Part shown: piece by piece, positions 59,702 through 64,000 of the stretch
How the letters are laid out: each line of letters starts with the position of its first letter
Numbering within the stretch: position 1 is the stretch's first letter
Assembly: GCA_002338445.1 (NCBI GenBank)
Contig: DDII01000029.1
Span: 29,676 to 93,675 of the forward strand
Length of the DNA stretch: 64,000 bases
Direction: 5' to 3'
Source of the DNA: Cellvibrionales bacterium UBA1854
Lineage (GTDB): Bacteria > Pseudomonadota > Gammaproteobacteria > Pseudomonadales > Porticoccaceae
Made by a program: the position numbers and the translations under genes
The notes under the pieces: model-generated
Told to the model about the DNA's origin: nothing
Seen by the model: only the letters and a program-made list of their open reading frames with translations
The model's database searches: none

Positions 59702-61657
59702 ATGTCCGGACTTATACCACAGCATTTCATCGACGATCTCCTATCTCGCATTGACATCGTTGATATTATCGGAACAAGATTAAAACTTAAAAAAATTGGT
59801 AAGAATTACTCAGCATGCTGTCCTTTTCACGATGAAAAGACACCTTCTTTTTCTGTAGCACAGGATAAGCAATTTTATTACTGTTTCGGATGTAGCAAGG
59901 GGGGCAGTGCACTGAACTTCATAATGGAATTTGACAAAATCGATTTTGTAGCCGCTGTAGAGGTGCTATCTGCAATCGCCGGAGTTCAAGTACCATCAGC
60001 ACAACTTAGTCTAAAAAACGAGGACGAAAAACGAAAAAGCTTATATTTTACTCTTAAGCAATGTGACAATTTTTATCGGCTTCAGTTACGAACCCATAAA
60101 TATTCAGCTAAAGCTACGAGCTACTTAAAACAGCGGGGTTTAAGCGGTCAAATTGCAGCAAAATACGGTATCGGTTTTGCCCCCCCCGGCTGGGATAATC
60201 TTCTTCTAAATGTGGGATTGGACACACAAACAAAAGGTCTCCTAAATGAATCTGGGATGATTATCAAAAAGAAGGATGAAAGCAAGCTATATGATCGTTT
60301 TCGTAATCGCATCATTTTTCCAATTCGTGATAATCGAGGACGTACCATTGGTTTTGGCGCACGCGTTATGGATGGCAGCAAACCTAAGTACATAAATTCC
60401 CCAGAAACACCCATATTCGTAAAAGGTCGAGAACTCTATGGACTATACGAGGCTCGAAGAGAATTAAAAAACATGCCCAAACTTCTTTTAGTAGAGGGGT
60501 ATTTTGATGTAATAGCGCTCGCCCAACATGGTATTAAGAACGCTGTGGCCACTTTAGGGACATCTATTAGCAAGCACCATCTTGAAAAGATTTTTCGTAA
60601 TACTTCAGAAATAGTATTTTGTTTTGATGGAGATATCGCTGGACGCGCTGCTGCCGTTCGCGCTCTGAATACCACATTAACAGAACTCCATGACGGTTTA
60701 ACTGCCCGCTTTCTTTTCTTGCCCGGGGGTCATGACCCTGATAGCTTAATTCGAGACCGCGGTAAAAGATTTTTTATGAATTTAATTGAGTCGTCTCTAC
60801 CGCTATCTGAATTCTTTTTCACTCAAATGATGAATGGAATAGACCTCAACTCGGCTGATGGAAAAGCAAAATTCAGTAAATTATGTGCCCCACATATCAA
60901 TAAAATACCGCATGGTGTCTTTAAACATCTTATGCTAGAAGAGCTTGCTCAAAGAACAGGAGTACCAACGGACGACTTAAAGTATTTAATAACCGAGAAT
61001 AACCGAAATAATTCCGAGTACGACAGTGCAATTGGAGGCTCAATGGACCCAGCATCAACAGGAACATTCGCGAACAACAGCATAGAGACAATATATGAAA
61101 CGACACAATTAAAAGCACCTAATCAGAAACCAAAGAGAAAACTAAGATTAGCGCCGATTCATTACCTCACTGGATTACTGATCAATTACCCAACTCTCTC
61201 AAAACATATCCACGACGTGTCAATACTTCAACAATCCGAAAACAACGAAATTGATATATTCGTGCGGTTACTAAATTTTATCAGAAACCATCCCGACTAT
61301 AGCACTTACCAAATTTTGGCTTATTGGACAAGTGATCTCGAACTCAAAAAAGATGTCGATTACTTGACTAGTTTTACACTTGATGACATGTACAGTGCAT
61401 CCTACGATACAAAAAGGCGGAATGCAGACGAATTCTGCGATGCATTTGACCACGTTTCTAAGGAACTTTTTTCTACTCTGCCCCGTGTAAAGCAGGCGCA
61501 AGTCATATTAAACCGTGAGCCCCTTCGAGAAGGGGACGTAAAACAGTTGTATAAAATACTTTTCGAACTGTCCGACGAGTATCCCGAAAAAGATATAAAA
61601 AAAGATATAAAACATAAGCTTGTAAGTACCAAAAAAATGGGCACCAAGACAAAATAG
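59702..61657 (+). CDS. dnaG: DNA primase
   Basis: Makes Okazaki primers. Zinc-binding CHC2 finger with Cys40, His43, Cys61 and Cys64; TOPRIM core with LLLVEGYFDVIAL and FCFDGDIAGRAAA; and a C-terminal DnaB-binding region. 651 residues, somewhat longer than E. coli's 581, with a Ser/Asn-rich linker near 430-480. No Shine-Dalgarno is visible before the ATG, as for the weakly translated dnaG of E. coli. Confidence 0.95.
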   Translation: MSGLIPQHFIDDLLSRIDIVDIIGTRLKLKKIGKNYSACCPFHDEKTPSFSVAQDKQFYYCFGCSKGGSALNFIMEFDKIDFVAAVEVLSAIAGVQVPSAQLSLKNEDEKRKSLYFTLKQCDNFYRLQLRTHKYSAKATSYLKQRGLSGQIAAKYGIGFAPPGWDNLLLNVGLDTQTKGLLNESGMIIKKKDESKLYDRFRNRIIFPIRDNRGRTIGFGARVMDGSKPKYINSPETPIFVKGRELYGLYEARRELKNMPKLLLVEGYFDVIALAQHGIKNAVATLGTSISKHHLEKIFRNTSEIVFCFDGDIAGRAAAVRALNTTLTELHDGLTARFLFLPGGHDPDSLIRDRGKRFFMNLIESSLPLSEFFFTQMMNGIDLNSADGKAKFSKLCAPHINKIPHGVFKHLMLEELAQRTGVPTDDLKYLITENNRNNSEYDSAIGGSMDPASTGTFANNSIETIYETTQLKAPNQKPKRKLRLAPIHYLTGLLINYPTLSKHIHDVSILQQSENNEIDIFVRLLNFIRNHPDYSTYQILAYWTSDLELKKDVDYLTSFTLDDMYSASYDTKRRNADEFCDAFDHVSKELFSTLPRVKQAQVILNREPLREGDVKQLYKILFELSDEYPEKDIKKDIKHKLVSTKKMGTKTK

Positions 61658-61719
61658 TCTGAGACACCTAGTAACAATTCAGCTATACTGTCGCGCCCAA
61701 ATTTAGTTTCATTACTCAT

Positions 61720-63561
61720 ATGCCTGACAACAATCACAAGCAGCAATCCGGAATCAAAGACCTCATTGCCAAAGGCCGCGAACAGGGTTATCTCACTTAT
61801 GCTGAAGTGAATGACCACCTACCTGAACATATTGCAGATCCAGAGCAAGTCGAAGATATAATACAAATGATCAACGATATGGGTATTACAGTGTTTGAAA
61901 TAGCTCCGGACGCTGAGACACTTTTGATGCTGGCTGGGGACAATACTCCTGATGAAGTTGCCGCGGCAGAAGCAGCAGCAACGCTGGCATCCGTCGAGTC
62001 AGAGCAACACAGAACTACCGATCCTGTGCGGATGTACATGAGGGAGATGGGATCTGTTGAATTACTCACCCGAGAGGGCGAAATAGAAATCGCAAAACGA
62101 ATTGAAGAAGGAACGAGAGAGATAATGGCCGCCATCGCAGAGTGGCCAAATTCAGTGGAAAAAATCATTTCAGAGTATGACAAGATACCCTCAGGCGAAC
62201 GACGCCTCACTGACATCATATGTGGGTACCTCAATCCCATGGATCATGTGCCGTCTGCCTTAGCCCAGCAGCAAGCAGCCGAGGCCATGAAAACCGAAAA
62301 TGATGTGGACGATGGAGAAGATCCTACTTCTGAAGAGGAGCACGAAGGAGGCCTTGATCCAGAAGAAGCAGCAGAACGCTTCATAGAACTAAAGAAGCAA
62401 TTCACTAAAACAACTCGGTCAATTTCTCGCTATGGCCGGATGTCTAAAAGCGCCATAAAAAATATGCAGGAATTAGCTAATCTGTTCAAATTTTTAAAAT
62501 TGACTCCCAGACAATTTGATCCTCTTGTAACTACGATTAAAACCTCTATAGACGGTGTCCGTCGCGAAGAGAGGCACATTCAAGAGCTCTGCGTACGACG
62601 TGCTAAAATGCCAAGAAAATTATTTATTCAGAACTTTCCCGGAAACGAAAGTAACCATGAATGGTCGCAAACACTCTCTATGCCCGGCTCTTCATGGGCT
62701 GAAAATATCAAAAATGGACTAGCTGAAATCCAACGATCTCAGAAGAAATTAGGAAAAATAGAATCGGAGACCGGATTTAGCATCGTCCAGATCAAGGATA
62801 TTAATCGGCGTTTAACGATTGGAGAGGCGATGTCTCGACGCGCAAAAAAAGAAATGGTGGAGGCCAATTTAAGACTAGTGATATCGATTGCGAAAAAGTA
62901 TACCAACAGGGGCCTTCAGTTTTTAGATTTGATTCAAGAGGGAAATATAGGCTTGATGAAGGCCGTGGATAAATTTGAATACAGACGGGGCTATAAATTC
63001 TCTACCTATGCTACATGGTGGATAAGACAGGCAATCACCCGTTCTATTGCTGATCAGGCGCGCACCATTCGAATTCCTGTTCATATGATAGAGACCATTA
63101 ACAAACTTAATAGAATATCACGCCAGATGCTGCAAGAGATGGGGCGTGAACCGTCTCCGGAGGAGCTCGCAGACCGGATGGAGATGCCCGAGGACAAGAT
63201 AAGAAAGGTTTTAAAAATTGCGAAGGAGCCAATATCCATGGAGACTCCAATCGGAGAGGATGAGGACGCCAGTATTGGTGAACTCATTGAGGATATAACG
63301 ATAGCCTTACCTGTCGAGGAAGCAACAAAGAATAACCTTACAGAATCCACCAGAGGCGTGTTGAGCAGTCTTACTGCGCGTGAAGCGAAAGTACTTCGCA
63401 TGAGATTTGGAATTGATATGAACACCGACCACACACTCGAGGAAGTTGGAAAACAGTTTGACGTTACTCGAGAGCGAATCCGACAAATTGAGGCAAAAGC
63501 CCTCCGAAAATTACGTCATCCGACACGATCGGAGCACCTACGCAGCTTTATTGATGAATGA
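61720..63561 (+). CDS. rpoD: RNA polymerase sigma factor RpoD (sigma-70)
   Basis: Primary sigma factor of 613 residues. Region 1.1 at the N-terminus, region 1.2 ([20 protein letters not shown]), the non-conserved spacer with an acidic stretch, region 2 ([22 protein letters not shown] and [21 protein letters not shown]), region 3 and region 4.2 ([17 protein letters not shown]). A TATACT box lies in the 62-base gap before it, so a separate promoter is possible. Confidence 0.97.
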   Translation: MPDNNHKQQSGIKDLIAKGREQGYLTYAEVNDHLPEHIADPEQVEDIIQMINDMGITVFEIAPDAETLLMLAGDNTPDEVAAAEAAATLASVESEQHRTTDPVRMYMREMGSVELLTREGEIEIAKRIEEGTREIMAAIAEWPNSVEKIISEYDKIPSGERRLTDIICGYLNPMDHVPSALAQQQAAEAMKTENDVDDGEDPTSEEEHEGGLDPEEAAERFIELKKQFTKTTRSISRYGRMSKSAIKNMQELANLFKFLKLTPRQFDPLVTTIKTSIDGVRREERHIQELCVRRAKMPRKLFIQNFPGNESNHEWSQTLSMPGSSWAENIKNGLAEIQRSQKKLGKIESETGFSIVQIKDINRRLTIGEAMSRRAKKEMVEANLRLVISIAKKYTNRGLQFLDLIQEGNIGLMKAVDKFEYRRGYKFSTYATWWIRQAITRSIADQARTIRIPVHMIETINKLNRISRQMLQEMGREPSPEELADRMEMPEDKIRKVLKIAKEPISMETPIGEDEDASIGELIEDITIALPVEEATKNNLTESTRGVLSSLTAREAKVLRMRFGIDMNTDHTLEEVGKQFDVTRERIRQIEAKALRKLRHPTRSEHLRSFIDE

Positions 63562-63579
63562 TACGTCTGAAGAATTGAG

Positions 63580-63656
63580 GGGCCCATAGCTCAGCTGGTT
63601 AGAGCAGTCGACTCATAATCGATTGGTCGTAGGTTCAAGTCCTACTGGGCCCACCA
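63580..63656 (+). tRNA. ileX: tRNA-Ile2 (anticodon CAT), CCA encoded
   Basis: 77 bases with all four stems: acceptor GGGCCCA/TGGGCCC, D arm GCTC/GAGC, anticodon stem GTCGA/TCGAT around CTCATAA, and T arm GTAGG TTCAAGT CCTAC, then A and CCA. The CAT anticodon could be Met or lysidine-modified Ile. The anticodon-to-T-arm sequence, with ATTGGTC and GTTCAAGTCC, matches E. coli ileX rather than metT. It begins 18 bases after the rpoD stop, so it may be co-transcribed; in E. coli ileX also lies close to rpoD. Confidence 0.88.
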
Positions 63657-63749
63657 TTATTTCTACCAAATAGATAAATCGACAAATAAATTTTCAATCG
63701 ATTGCCACTCAGCAAGAATCAAGCCCGAAAAAGACCATCAAAATACCGT

Positions 63750-63801
63750 CAGTCGAGTCATAATCGATTGGTGATAGTTTCAAGTCCTTTTGGGCCCAGC
63801 A
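63750..63801 (+). pseudogene. Decayed duplicate of the 3' part of tRNA-Ile2
   Basis: These 52 bases align without gaps to the tRNA at 63605-63656, with 45 identities, from the anticodon stem through the CCA end. The CATAATCGATTGG core and TGGGCCCA are kept, while the T stem is broken and CCA is GCA. No 5' half precedes it. The copy lies 145 bases downstream of the original in the 302-base gap before the last gene. It is either a decayed partial duplication or an old attachment-site scar. Confidence 0.75.
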
Positions 63802-63958
63802 TTGATCAAGAGTTGGAGGATTTAGCGATAGTAACCGAGAAATAACAATGCGACTTTACAAAAGTTAACTGCTTGCATTTTGCCGAAGTGAACGTATGGA
63901 TATTTTTGAATTTCCATGGCAACTGTCACAAATACATTGTAACTCTAATTGAGGATTT

Positions 63959-64000
63959 ATGAGAGCAAAACCAGCGTTATGTGTTTTAACGAGCGTCGTG
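63959..64000 (+). CDS. Start of an unidentified gene at the right edge
   Basis: ATG with GAGGA four bases upstream, followed by 14 codons (MRAKPALCVLTSVV) to the window end. The short basic then hydrophobic start could be the beginning of a signal peptide. Too little is present to identify. Confidence 0.4.
   Translation, partial: MRAKPALCVLTSVV

Noticed and set aside
61797..62240. 147-codon minus-strand open frame inside rpoD
   Set aside because: Mirror of a strongly conserved gene, with low-complexity Ser/Ala/Ile composition and no ribosome site.
63750..63801. Second functional tRNA
   Set aside because: The 5' half is absent and the T stem and CCA are broken.

Overview
The window is a densely packed, AT-rich (roughly 40% G+C by eye) chromosomal segment of a gammaproteobacterium. 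Diagnostic gene orders are gyrA-pheA-(tyrA/aroA fusion)-cmk-rpsA-ihfB, ligA-zipA-smc, pepA-holC-valS, rpsF-rpsR-rplI-dnaB and rpsU-dnaG-rpoD. The tyrA-aroA fusion and an mtaD/ubiG/mupP/yciK block divergent from gyrA point to the Pseudomonadales/Cellvibrionales side of the class. Low G+C, very short spacers and missing members of familiar clusters suggest a streamlined, probably marine, lineage. The lineage call is inference. No insertion sequence, prophage, CRISPR array or rRNA gene was seen.

Layout, left to right. 0-5.2 kb: the N-terminal part of a tyrosine-phosphatase-like gene, the branched-chain operon ilvB-ilvH-ilvC with a long structured leader, then panC-panD, all on the minus strand. 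5.2-9.8 kb: rlmB, rpsF, rpsR, a membrane protein, rplI and dnaB, minus strand. 9.9-12 kb: an RDD membrane protein and an isolated glpK, plus strand. 12-14.2 kb: lptF-lptG, divergent from pepA-holC-valS (14.3-19.2 kb). 19.5-28.5 kb: the minus-strand run gyrA, pheA, tyrA-aroA, cmk, rpsA, ihfB. 28.7-32.2 kb: an mtaD-like gene that has lost its catalytic residues, ubiG, a mupP/gph-type phosphatase and yciK. 32.2-35.3 kb: rluB, scpB, scpA and yciO, minus strand. 35.5-39.8 kb: a VC0807-type membrane protein, yciI, an SH3-domain protein, a periplasmic cyclophilin, an atypical pdxJ and a SpoU methyltransferase. 39.8-47.7 kb: an MFS transporter, ligA, zipA and smc. 47.9-55 kb: the complete cytochrome c maturation operon ccmABCDEFGHI. 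55.2-59.1 kb: cca (degenerate), a pteridine reductase, folK, folB and tsaD. 59.3-63.7 kb: rpsU-dnaG-rpoD followed by tRNA-Ile2(CAU), then a decayed copy of that tRNA's 3' part and the start of another gene at the right edge.

Most genes are housekeeping: amino-acid and pantothenate synthesis, replication, chromosome segregation, translation, LPS export, heme attachment and folate synthesis. Full ccm implies c-type cytochromes and respiratory metabolism. The points most worth a second look are the dead amidohydrolase at 28.7 kb, the ilvB leader at 3.6-3.9 kb with a short branched-chain-rich reading frame, the decayed tRNA copy at 63.75 kb, the Cca protein with substituted catalytic and HD residues, and the HPRPD-type PdxJ.
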